A stretch of 64,000 nt of DNA, from positions 7,178,315 to 7,242,314 of the forward strand of contig NC_087382.1 of the NCBI RefSeq assembly GCF_963675165.1, written 5' to 3'. The position numbers and the translations under genes were made by a program. Below the pieces are notes generated by a model, which searched no databases, was not told where the DNA came from, and saw only the letters and a program-made list of their open reading frames with translations. Of the stretch, positions 11,801-22,819 are shown one piece after another. This stretch comes from Halichondria panicea. Taxonomy: Eukaryota > Porifera > Demospongiae > Suberitida > Halichondriidae. The stretch's first letter is position 1. Each line of letters opens with the position of its first letter.

Positions 11801-14800
11801 TGTAGTACACACATGGCTGAGTGGTAGCTACATGTACAGTAGTATACAACTGAATTCAGACTTAGTATTTGCTGTTTTCATTACACGCATGCAGATATTA
11901 TTTAACAAACCGGTTTGATCATGAGCAGTTTTCCAATTCAGAGGAAGACCCACACCACCCTCATTAGGAGGAGGAGGAGGTAGGGGAGCAAGGGATAGAG
12001 CTGGTTCCATCAGTGACACAGTGGAGGTCGGTGGTAGATTGGAGGAGACGGACTGACTGAACAAGGTTGGGCCGGACTGTGTTGGCATGTAGACCTGCAA
12101 TAAGTTGTAGTTAGGAAACTGTTACAGTATAGAGCCATGTACGTACATGTACATCTATTTTTCGTAGGTACATTGTAAACAATATGGGCCCGTTTTAAGC
12201 CACAGAAGAATGTATATGCATCCAAAAAGTTACCCCCCATATTAGTTGCATGTTGTTGCTCATGGTCATTCATACCGACATAGGCATACAGTATAGTGTG
12301 TCTATCTGAGCCTGTTCACCTGCTGCCAATAGCCTCAATACAAGAAGTTATAATGTCTATCATACCAGACTCGATCATTTTCGAAAAATGCGAGCAATTA
12401 ATTAAAGCTAGGAAGCTGGTTTTACTCCCCCTGATAGTTGCTGCTAACTACAGTAGCCATACATTGTACATACTACACTTCTCTGGTTGTGAGACATCAG
12501 TGCACTAATAGAAACGCCGAGATTTTAACACTTCTAGTACTTACACAGTTCAAAACGCATTATACTGTATAGCGAGTACATTTGTATTTGGCGAATGAGG
12601 CAAATGTAAGTATACTGATCCATCCCATTATTGGTCACATAGGCGAATTTCATAATTGGCGATACCTACTAAGATTTGATAAATTTATTTCTATGTAAAA
12701 TCTATCCGCTTTTACGATAAATACTTGTAGGATGTATGTACATACATGTACAGTAACTGATGTGTCACAAACCTGTGAGTTGTATTGTAGATGTTGGTTC
12801 CCCAGACCAGTTGCTTGCAGAAGGGGCTGTGTTGTGGTACCAGACTGAGGCAGGATTACTCTAGGGGCCTGGTATCCAAGGTACGATGCTTGCTGCACAG
12901 AACCTGTACACATAAGTTACACACTATGAACACTAACTACTTACGTGCATATGTATATAGTACGTAACTCAAAACACATACACACTACAGTATACTAGCC
13001 ACAAATAACATACACACTACAGTATACTAGTATACTGTGTTATTTGTGGCTAATAACATTGGCCCTAACCTACGAGTGATGAGGATTGAGGAAGGGTATA
13101 GGTGGATACACCTTGTTGCATGGAGGGTACCACTTGCTGTGCACCGCCGGGAGGTCCCAGGACCACCTGGGTGTTGTGTGGTAGAGAAGCTCCTTGAACT
13201 GATTGGGGTAAGAGAGATTGCTGAGTAAGACCAATCAAAACGCTTTGTTGTGTGGGGGGTAATCCTTGCTGTGATATAATGGTTCCTGGGGCTTGGTGGT
13301 GGACCTGCACAAACTGAGAGGTGGGCGGTGGAGCATGGAGGTACTGCTGGGCTGGGAGAACCGTCGTGTGACAACTGTCCTTGAATACCTACAGAGAAAA
13401 GAAAGCCAGGAGATGGATGCTATGCACTCTCTGAAATGTGCATGTTTTAAATTGTGAACCATGAACCATATAATTGTGTCTATAGATTATTCCTTTTTGA
13501 AACATCGTAGACTCTTCATTTTTAAGAAGAGCTACATGTAAGGGTTTATTTCAGTGCAGGTTAGCGGGTGATTTTCGCCCGCACCCGGTTGGATCAAGTA
13601 AATTTCCTATTTGCACCTGCCAATCACCCGCTTGATATGTTTAATGTTTGGAACCTACATGTACATGTACATTTTCACCCACTTGTGCAAAATCCTAAAA
13701 GAAGACTAGAGTCTAGCCAGAATAATAAAATTAGCTGTTGGTTAGCACCAATGCGTGCGTGCCTTCATGCTAGCTAAGAAGATAGGCTCGTGAATATAAC
13801 TTACATGCTGCTGGACGTAAACACCTTGACCGGGGTGCTGCACAATTACAGTGTTCTGAACTGGACCACCAGCCGTGAACCCAGTTGAGTACATGGGTAG
13901 AGTGTGAGGTTGTGGAGGTGTGGAGGGTGTGTAGTGTGAGCCTCCGCTGGTGTTGTGTGGGCGGGGGTGAGTGGAGTGACGAGATTGAAAAGGGGAACTT
14001 TTTAGTTTGCGTGACCTGCAGAATAATTATGCAAATTAATGTAGCAATGACTATTCAGTACGTTGCAATCACACATATACAGTCATGTATACTAGGTATA
14101 ATATATGCACTGCATGTATTCAGATATAATTATATGACTTTGTACATGCACGTATAGGTTTATGGGAGGTGGAAGAAGCTGCATGTACGATAATTATTAT
14201 TTCACAACTCAACACAAATTGCAGTACTGAGAAAGCGTTGCTCTTGACTTATTGTCACGGGTAAACTAACCATGTTCTCTCGGGAGATGGTCTCCGGGAC
14301 CTTTTCCGTGGTGGCTGTGGTAGATCATCCCAGCCGTCTCCATCAGTGGTCCCTCCCTCATTAGAGCTCTCCTCTGTACTGGCAGTCTTGCTCTGTGTGT
14401 GTGTGTGTGGGGGGGGGGGGTAAATTAATGATGTGTGTATTGTACAATCATAGTGTGCACCTACGTACTATATAAATATGCAAGCAAGTCAAATTATAAG
14501 TACAGCCGTCAGGCATGATTATGACAGCCAGGTAATGTGCAAGTGCTGGCCAGGTATAAATGATACGTGCATGTGTACAAAAAAGAATATTAAACTGACC
14601 TTTTGCGCTCTCTTGGGTATACGAAATACTTCCTTTAAGCCTTCCCACTTCTCAACTAGTTGCTCAGCCATTGACACTAGCTTATCTCTGCTACCACACA
14701 CCACAGGATGCTCATCCTCACACTCCAACTCTTTCGTTTGCCCCCTAGAATGTACTTGAAGCAAATTATTTTCGGAAAAAAGGTCCTTGAACTGGTCAGT

Positions 14801-17800
14801 TTGGGAGACAACTTGCTCGTTAATACATTCTTCTGAAGACTGGATTGACTTTTCTTGTGTAGAAAGTAGTTCTGAGTTGAATTTTGGCGGACCACCTACC
14901 CCGTCATTGTCAGACAACTCATCTACTGAATCAAGAGTAGTTTCAGTTGGAGCAGCAGATTGCTTATCATCTGGTGATGGCGTAAGATCTCTGGATTCGT
15001 CTTGCACTTGTGATAGCACCTGCCCGTCATCAGGGGAGTGTACTTGCACTGCTGACTGTTCTTGAACATAGCGACCCTGAGAATGCGTAGGTGAATGTTG
15101 TTCATCTTGTTCAACTCTGCGCTCTAGTTCCTCTGGTTCTTGTACTTCAGTGATGGTTACTGGAGACAAACAACACTCATCTTCAGGCTCTTGCAAGGTA
15201 TCCAGCCCTCCAGGAGATAACTCTCTAGGAGTAGACTCCTCTTGGCTACTTCTAGGAGATTGATATGGCGGTGTGTGATCTCCCACATACATGTGATTTG
15301 GTTCTCCAGAGTCGCTGTCTTGAGAGTGATCAGAGGTTAGATATCGGGCTTCTGCTTCACAGCTGTTAATTACATGTACATGGGAAATGTTATTAATCGT
15401 ATCGATTAGCATGCCATGCCAAGAGAAGAATATAATAATTTAATAGTATGGTTTCAAAGCTGAAGCATCAACAGCAAATTCAAATCGCACTTCGTATAAT
15501 TCAATAACAGACTGTACATGTAAAACTGTACGTACATAGTATTTGATTACCTATCATCCATTTTCTCTGTATTGCCCACTGGGTCTCCTTCAGGCATAGA
15601 CAATGGAAGAGTTGCTCCTTCAGAGCATATGCCCTCACTCTGTGCACTATCAGCTTCAGTCACAATAATTCTGTCAAAGTGATCGTCTGAGGTTGTGGAA
15701 GTTGGAACCGTTGGCTGTACAGGTTCATTTTCCTGTAGTATAAAGAGAGTGGGGTGCTCTGGGTACAAAGAAAAGGTAAAACTGATAGAAGTAATTTCCT
15801 CGAAAGCAGAACGGTTGTCACGCGAAAGACCTGTATTATAATTATTTCCTGTTTGGGGAGTATGTTTTACTAGATTACCTTAGGACAATGCTCCTGCCTC
15901 GTCTTTGTAGGAGGTCTCTCTCTCCACTTCCTGACTACCGGTAACAGCTTGTTCTCTTCTAACTGATTCCTGGTTGTCAAGGGAAGGTGATCCAGCACTT
16001 GTAACATCTGAGGCACAACAACAACAGTACACGGAGCACCATGCAAATTCAGGATGTGTGTTGCAGCTAACATGGCGTAGTTATTGTCATACGAAACTTG
16101 CATCAAAATAGTATGGCTATAAGTTAATCACAGCATACTCAGTGAATTTAATCAGCAGTGTGATGCATTCAACATGCCTGTATTCTGAAATTAATGATGT
16201 CATCAGTGTCACTATCCCCCGAGTCAATCATCCACGACCAAAGCAGCCGCAGTCCTTGAAGGGAGAGGAACTTTTTTAGGCATCCAGTATCCTTGGTAGC
16301 TAACAATACCTGTAGTGTAACAGCGAAGTTTAAAAACTTAAGGTCTACACCATCACACAATCATGGTAATAGTCTGCAACAAGATAATTACATGTATGTG
16401 CAATGTACAAAGACAGGCCAGCCATTGCTTATAGCTCGATAATTCACAGTACATGTATATACAATTACAGAATCAGGTACTCCTTGTGAAGCCAGCAACA
16501 AGATACTACTACCTGGTACATGTATCAGTATGTAAAGGTGTACATGTATAGAGATTATACATTGGCATCCACAAAAATTGTTCATGAACATAGCTAATGG
16601 TGGACGCAACGTGATTGACATACCGTATAGCGTGAAATTTATTCAACGAAATGTTTTTAGAGGCAATTTCATGAAACGTAAAAATTTCGTTCTATACGGT
16701 ATAATTTATCTATTCACAAACCTGCAAGAGCATGCCCCTCTGACTGGTGGTCTCAGCCTGTAGCATTATCCTGGACAGAGAGAGCACCTGCACACTGCCT
16801 CTCAGGCGCCAGCTGGAACCCACTATTGAGTATACCTCCTTCTCAAACTAAGGATAAGAACTGAACATAATTATATATAGCTAGTAAGAGCAGATGATAT
16901 GCTGCTGAATGTATATGCAGTACGTACAATAATTATATATGCCAAGTATTATACTTATTTTTACAATGTAGATTGAAAAATGTACAGTGTACATCATGTA
17001 TGGTACCTCCTTTCATTGAGCAAACGTATTGTATAATTACATTATGCTATCAATTTACAAAATGTTTCATCACGATCATGAGTACACATGTACATGTATA
17101 ATACCCCCAAGGGCACAATTGGAACTCACAGCATTGTCAGCATCACTGAGCAGTCTGATGCGACCACGTCTCCTCTCTCTAGGGCTACGGGGGGAGGTGG
17201 GGCCTTGAGCTGATGAGAGCACTTTAAGCGAGGTGGTAGAGTTCTGTTTTGATTGGCCAATGTATCCACGACAACTAGCACTACCACAGTAGCACTTCTG
17301 AGCCTGGTTACTGAGTGCATGATGCGAAGAAAGAAACAGTCAACGTGTATTCCCTGCTGTATAGCTAGCTATGTACATGAGGCGGAGCTGCTCTCTCTTT
17401 GTGCGCTGCAACAACAACACTGTACTATACTTCCACGCATGTATATACTTATATACATTGTACACTGATCTAGTATAAACACGTATAATTATGAAAATAT
17501 ATACACACTCTTAACACACATATAATTATGACTGTAATTACAAATACTAAGCTATAGAAAAAGCATTTCACTCACCCAAACCTCTTAAACTTGTAGTCGA
17601 AGGTGAGCTCCTCATTCTCTCTCACTCTCTTGATTGAGAAAAATCCTATTCTCAGACGGCCCCCCACAGTCCACTACAAAGCATGCATGGTGAAGTACTG
17701 AATCCATGTAGTGCTGTACACGTGACGGCATGTACATGTATAATTATGTACACTGTGCTACTGGTTAAGGTGGCAGGTATCTGAAATTATACACATTTTT

Positions 17801-20747
17801 GTGCTATATATATATGTATACGCAACTGTGGCGGCACGGAAAACATACGTAATAATTATATTTATGCAAGCCAGGCTACATGCATGTACAGTATAGTACC
17901 TTCTGAGTCTCACAATTAGGATCACAGCTGTGATTGATGTAGCGGGAATAGTTGCCCTTGCTAGTTGCATCCAGAATCTGTGAGTGGAGCCAATGCGTGG
18001 TACGTACATGTACCTGTACCTTGTATACCCTCTATACACTTAGTCCATACACTTAGTCTATTAAATGCACGCAGCTAGTTTCATGATCGACTGCATCTCG
18101 ACTGCTGTACTTGTTTACTTGAATCATATACATGTTCTTGTATCAGATGTTCATGGCATATAATAATTACAGACAAGAGGAGAGTTGATTGCAGGGGTTC
18201 TACACGTACATGTATGACTTATTGTACCCTAACGTTATCACTAGAAGGATACACAGCTACACAGTGCAGTCTACTACATTTTGTTCTTGCATGCTTACAG
18301 CCAGCCTAGCTTGCTTTGACCATACCTCATCAGTTCTGAGAGACATAAAGTAGTAGTGCCTCCTCTTGTCCCTCACATATTCTACTTTCCGTGCCTCAAA
18401 GTCTGTCAGCGTGCACACCTCACCGCAGTACTCCATCACAAACTCGCCACTGGATCAAAGCGAGAACAAAATTGAATCCAGTACGTGCTACACAAGTTTT
18501 GTATGCCTAAACTAATGAAGACACACTTTGTGTCGTTTTCTCAGTCATAATTATACATTAAAAGATTATCTGCATCACACATGTACATGTATAGTACACA
18601 TTAAATTTTAACAAAATAATGGTATGACTTCCCTCACATTCACTGTACATGCAGATGCCATACTGATATACTGAGTGTAGCACTCACGGTCGAATGTCTT
18701 TGCAGGCCCTCAGTCCCCAGCCTTTATTCTCTGTCTTGAATACCTTCACATTAGCATAATTGGCCTACAGTGTAGGGAAAAGGATCTACATAAATGACAG
18801 AACACAGCTACATGTACTACCTTGTGGATTTATGTACGTGTATAAAGGAACAAATTTAGCTACATGATCAACTACATGAAGAATAGATTTGGAGCACTTA
18901 CTCTCTGGAATCTTTTATTAGTGCAGTACTCTCCGCACGGACATCTTGAACCACTGAAACCAAGAACAATATCACACACACACATTTACTGCATTATGAG
19001 TAGGTATATGTATGTATAGTACATGTGAGTTACGTGTACATGTGCATTAGTAATAGTAATAGTTATGTGTTGTATTCGCCTTCAAAAAACTGGCGGATCA
19101 TACTATAGCAATTGTTAACGTCAAAAGTATAATTATAACCCTCCCAGACTGGGAATTGAGCTTTCCGTGTGACCATAGATTGAATAGGGAGAGGGATTAG
19201 AAACGGAAGTAGCGTCACGAATTTGCAGCATGGCACTAGAGAGCCTTTGATGTCAATCCGTGTTACGGTTGCTCAACACGCGGGAAACAATGTTTCATGA
19301 ATTATGATCACTACAAAATATTCAGAGCCCCCCTAAGACGTCATTCTCATGCCCCCTAATGGTGAGCATCAGTTGGAAAAGAAAAAAACTTTTGTGAAGA
19401 GAGCTAGAGGTACAAAACACGCTATAACATCTTTATGTACCTAGAATGCTTCTAATATAGCTTAGACTGTGCAACTCATCGGTGTACTGTGTCCCACATG
19501 GTCTCAAGTGTCAGTTGGAAGCGCAAGTTTTAGTACAAATGTAGTATAATCTAGCAGACGTCAAGGTACCAACGTTAGATACACAGCCTCGATTAAACCC
19601 CAGCATAACGCGGATATAATTCGAGGAAACTTCCGTTTCCAATCCCTCTCCCTATTCAATCTATGGTGTGACAGACTGAGATATTTACCACTACAGAGGA
19701 GGCAGTATGAATCACTGCAATCAGTGTACCGGACCCTACATGTACATGTACGTGACTGGAAATACACTGACTTTTTAGTGATTCTACTATGTCTGGCCTT
19801 CTCTATACTTACACTATGGACGTACACATATCACACACATGAAATCACAAAAAGTACAAAAGAGACGTACCACTCGATCATTAACACTCTGTTGAGACAG
19901 TTTTCTCCACAAGCTTCTTCAGGATCATCCATTTCTACAAAACAAAGAGCAGGCAATAGGTATTCTTGGCAAGACAATGGAAGGGGGTAGGCTCTATATC
20001 GATCAGACAAAGTTGTCAACAGAGGGACACAAAGTACACATTGTTGTAACGTGCATTCATGAAACCATGCAGATAATTACACACTCTGGATAACAATTAG
20101 TGCTTACCTGGATCAAATTGACACTCGCAAACCATTCGCTTGGCACGCTTCCTGTCTTTTGATACATACAGCCTACGTATATGTAGTGTAGTAGGTGCAC
20201 CAATAATAAATACGTACAACCATGAAATAATTATTACAGTTCATTTGCAGGAGTGTATACACATTTTAGCAACAACTCACACTGGAGATATGTAGAGGTT
20301 CTCAGTGATGAATCCAAACGGTGCTGGTTGGTCAGGGTTGCTAGGGTTACATGGGGCCAGGGGCTCAATCTGAACCACAGGTGAGCACAATGCAAAGTCA
20401 ATTCGTGTATGCAAGCAAAGTACTACCGCACATGCACTGATAACAAGTTATGAGAATGAAAAGGTGCACATACACCAGGATACTTATTGTTAAAGGCATA
20501 CATAGACTAGCCAAACATTATAATAATTATTTGATTATCAACTGCAGGCATACTTCTTGCCATTGTACATACTTACCCCAGCATCAGTGGATACAGTCTC
20601 ATCACTGTGTGAATGTGAGTGAATAACAAAGAGTAATCCCATGCTGGCTCTCACCATAAATTTAGGAGAATATAATAATTTAAAAGTTATTTTCACTACA
20701 TAAGAATGTATGGCAGTAAACCTCCGAGGCCGAGGATGGTTTGCCAT
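8854..20747 (-). CDS. SETD2: SETD2-type histone H3K36 methyltransferase (complete, 24 exons)
   Basis: Exons: 20747-20577, 20369-20281, 20172-20108, 19934-19871, 18953-18902, 18764-18688, 18449-18326, 17977-17900, 17673-17576, 17310-17130, 16847-16722, 16309-16178, 16007-15879, 15732-15551, 15362-14600, 14392-14271, 14015-13805, 13388-13070, 12903-12773, 12094-11911, 11736-11606, 11459-11010, 10952-10851, 9006-8854; 1,377 aa in phase. AWS cysteines lie at ~97-147 ([24 protein letters not shown]). The SET domain is ~148-273, with [26 protein letters not shown] and [12 protein letters not shown]; post-[16 protein letters not shown] follows. The segment [10 protein letters not shown], a Q-rich region, WW domain ([18 protein letters not shown], ~1093-1127) and C-terminal SRI domain ([29 protein letters not shown]) complete the family plan. 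SETD2 trimethylates H3K36 in the nucleus, docking on the Pol II CTD through SRI. The N-terminus is far shorter than the vertebrate one. Intron 12 looks GC-AG. Confidence 0.93.
9180..9555 (+). repeat. Dispersed repeat R1, copy 3
   Basis: Well-preserved R1 copy with head gcctcggtgcgcatgcgc, CTGT tract, gctgctcaaggatcaatg box and downstream segment ccttttcagaagagtgcgta. It lies in the last SETD2 intron (9007-10850). Confidence 0.65.
9897..10031. mobile_element. Foldback element with ~43-bp perfect arms
   Basis: Left arm tagacactgttttggaggtg...gaagccc and right arm gggcttc...cacctccaaaacagtgtcta are exact reverse complements over about 40 bp. They enclose a short core with a second small palindrome (gtatcccgagcgtagcgagggtac). 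Non-coding; last SETD2 intron. Confidence 0.7.
10128..10727. mobile_element. hAT-like MITE, TAGCCTCC family, copy in SETD2 intron
   Basis: Ends TAGCCTCCTTC and GAGGCTAA, with subterminal tgcgcatgcgcc near one end and gcgcatgcgcaagcagtcga near the other. Flanks tagtatac / tagcatac look like an imperfect 8-bp target duplication. The internal tagctagctagctagagacagagctgt segment is shared with the copy at 39100-39711. No open reading frame. Confidence 0.65.
14396..14421. repeat. GT microsatellite plus G run
   Basis: (GT)n followed by about eleven G residues, next to the SETD2 exon 16 acceptor. It forms part of the polypyrimidine context of that splice site on the minus strand. Confidence 0.8.
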
Positions 20748-20752
20748 ATCAT
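15405..20752. repeat. Segmental duplication, copy A (inside intact SETD2)
   Basis: This stretch, covering SETD2 exons 1-14, aligns through exons and introns with 35422-40617. Homology starts at attagcatgccatgcc and stops at the shared gccatatca just upstream of the SETD2 ATG. Copy A joins the downstream WW and SRI exons and has intact frames; copy B does not. Confidence 0.92.
19173..19666. mobile_element. TIR element inserted in SETD2 copy A only
   Basis: Ends CCATAGATTGAATAGGGAGA and its complement ...CCTATTCAATCTATGG, flanked on both sides by tgtga. Copy B at about 38961-38970 has a single uninterrupted gtgtgacaga, the empty site. Since CC/GG at the ends is ambiguous, the target duplication is tgtga (5 bp) or gtgtgac (7 bp). 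Related sequence lies at 26870-27168, and related termini bound 30761-32321. No open frame of note. Confidence 0.85.
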
Positions 20753-20755
20753 TCT

Positions 20756-20970
20756 CAGGGTGTCATACAGGATTTTGAAGTAGAGGGGGAAATAAGAAAA
20801 GTAACTAGAAAAGTTTGCTAAAAAAAGGTCATCTGTTATTCAATACCCTGTTAGTATGTAAAATTGCCAGCTATGGACCCCAACTAGTACCTGAATGCAA
20901 ATTTTAGGGGGGGGGGGGAGGAATTGGAGCTAGAGGGGATATCTCCCCTTCCCCCCTATATGACACCCTG
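20756..20970. mobile_element. MITE with CAGGGTGTCATACAGG termini upstream of SETD2
   Basis: Starts CAGGGTGTCATACAGGATTTT and ends ...TATATGACACCCTG, flanked by attct on both sides. It ends only 8 bp from the SETD2 initiation codon, so it occupies the 5' UTR or core promoter. The inverted fragment at 34560-35345 lacks it at the corresponding place. A related element is at 56885-57200. Confidence 0.7.
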
Positions 20971-22100
20971 ATTCTAATGTAGTGGACAATAAGTGTTATA
21001 TACCCACTGGAATGAAAAATGCTTGTTACCTAAGCTACTTCACTTTTGGATACAGCTACAACTACATATGTAACTAGAGGTATCTGTCTCAGAAACAAAC
21101 AACAAGCTTATGCGTTGCATATAAGACCCAGCCAGTGCTAAGCTTGTAGCTACGTAGTCCATGTCCAAGCAGTTAGCCTCATTTTTTCCTGGTGTTTAGC
21201 GAGCCCCACCCACCTGTCCTTTCTTTACCAACCAGCTAGTAAAAACCAGTGTCCCTTCAATGCAAGAGAGTTTATGAGGAATGTACTCTAGGGCTCGAGC
21301 TTACGGTATAACCCCACCCAGTTGCTATGATACAGAAACCAAGTGGGGTACATACGTATGTTTATACACACGGCTACAGATCATACGTAGACCATATCAT
21401 TATGTCATATGATCCACAGCAAAACGTACCGAATGGCCACGTGATCGATCTCAGCCAGTAAGGGGGGAGTGCTTTCAAACATCAGAAAATTGCTTCTATT
21501 GCATTAATTAACATGACAAAGAAAATCAGAACACATTCTACCACTTGGTGTGGCAAGCCATAATAAGCACGTAGATCTACTTACTTTTTTCAGGAGACTT
21601 CTTTTCGTATTAAAAATTGGGGAGGCCTGAAATATTAAATCCTGATAATACCCACCTTAGTATACCGGGTGCAGTGACTGCTTGCTTCGTTTTTTGTTCT
21701 ATCGATCTTTACCCTTCACCAAATCTATTTTGATTTTACCCCTCCATCCAAATAATAGTTTAGGCTGTCAGACAGCCTAAACCCTCCCTAAAAAGGCTTG
21801 CCTTTCCCTCCAAGTATTTAATTAACTAACCATCTCCGCTCAATGTTATAGACTACACCTCACTTTACTACTCAATGATCATTATACTGATCAGTGATGG
21901 TTAATAAATGCATGCAGTGATGCTGATTATGCCAATGCAAGTGTGAGATGGTGTCCCGCCATTCATGAAGAGTCCCTCCTTCCAACAACCTTGACGACAT
22001 ATCGCTGCCGGATTCTACCTGGAATGCATTATTCTACCATTTTCCCAGCTTTTTGATTGATTTGCCCCTGATAGCTTTGGCACCTCCACCGAGGCATTAG
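20971..22100. other. Intergenic stretch without recognised genes
   Basis: I see no convincing exon, RNA gene or complete transposon. It should contain promoter sequence for SETD2 (reading left) and the 3' flank of the kelch gene. Confidence 0.5.
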
Positions 22101-22189
22101 CACACGCGGTGCTTTCATATTCCGGCTCATAAGTTATAAAAGTGCCTCTCCGCAGTATTATGCTCAAAATTATTGTGGGGCTCTTCCCC

Positions 22190-22437
22190 TTGTGGTCACG
22201 ATACGGTTATGCTCTGGGCGGCTTAATTGTTGTCTGGCCTTCTTTAGTTTTCTTCGTATCGGGGAAATGACTGTACCCAGTGACGATAAATTTGACTCAT
22301 CGTGTCACTTGATCGTCAAAGACGTAGCGATTGACAACCCTAAGCTACCCACACAGTGGTCCGGGTCACCATCAAGCAATCCAAAACCGACCGGCTTAAT
22401 TACCTATATAATGCCTGTGCTCAACACTGTACTATAG
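22190..22437 (+). pseudogene. Tyrosine recombinase/integrase remnant
   Basis: The frame contains CLAFFSFLRIGEMTVPSD, resembling the region around the first catalytic arginine of tyrosine recombinases found in DIRS/Crypton-type elements. About 35 codons later the family pattern shifts to another frame (VVRVTIKQSKTDRLN, from near 22355), so a frameshift has occurred. The other catalytic residues are absent. Likely a dead transposon fragment. Confidence 0.55.
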
Positions 22438-22471
22438 GGTTAGGGTTAGTACACAACCCTAACCCTATGTC
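22436..22471. repeat. Head-to-head interstitial telomere-like repeats
   Basis: About two TTAGGG-type units (tagggttagggttag) are followed after four bases by about two CCCTAA-type units (aaccctaaccctatg), forming an inverted pair. Too short to be a functional telomere. Confidence 0.65.
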
Positions 22472-22529
22472 CCACAAATTAATTGTCTCCCATTCCTAGT
22501 AAAATGTATATGTAGGGATTGAACATTAT

Positions 22530-22710
22530 TCCACCAGCAATGTCAAACTGCTAGGATTGGCTTGGACAACCACCAAATAGCGTGGAAAAAGTACAATAAA
22601 ACAAAAATTTTGCGAAAAAGTATAAGCAGTTATGTTCTTGTTAAATTTCTTGTTTCCACACTTTTTGGTGATTCCCTTGGCCAATCCTAGCAACTTTTTC
22701 ATACATGGCA
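22530..22710. repeat. Inverted-repeat element, degraded
   Basis: The arms aggattggcttggacaaccacca and tggtgattcccttggccaatcct face each other. They match the ends of the foldback at 24370-24720 and pieces at 34490-34540 and 35342-35410, so this is a small non-autonomous family. Confidence 0.45.
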
Positions 22711-22819
22711 AATTTTTTTTCTAGTGGTATACTCATGCATGCATGCCTTGCACAATCTTTACATTAAACTGTTCAATAAATTAACTGTACGCCCGATAAA
22801 AAATTATTTTAATTACATA

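Noticed and set aside
13027-13374. Long alternative frame over the Q-rich SETD2 exon ([13 protein letters not shown]...)
   Set aside because: The frame in phase with both neighbouring SETD2 exons gives the Q-rich segment ([15 protein letters not shown]); the alternative breaks phase.
14787-15065. Plus-strand frame of 92 codons opposite SETD2 exon 15
   Set aside because: Antisense shadow of an acidic, serine-rich coding exon; no splice or family support.
22434-22472. Chromosome end
   Set aside because: Only about two repeat units on each side, and genes continue on both flanks.
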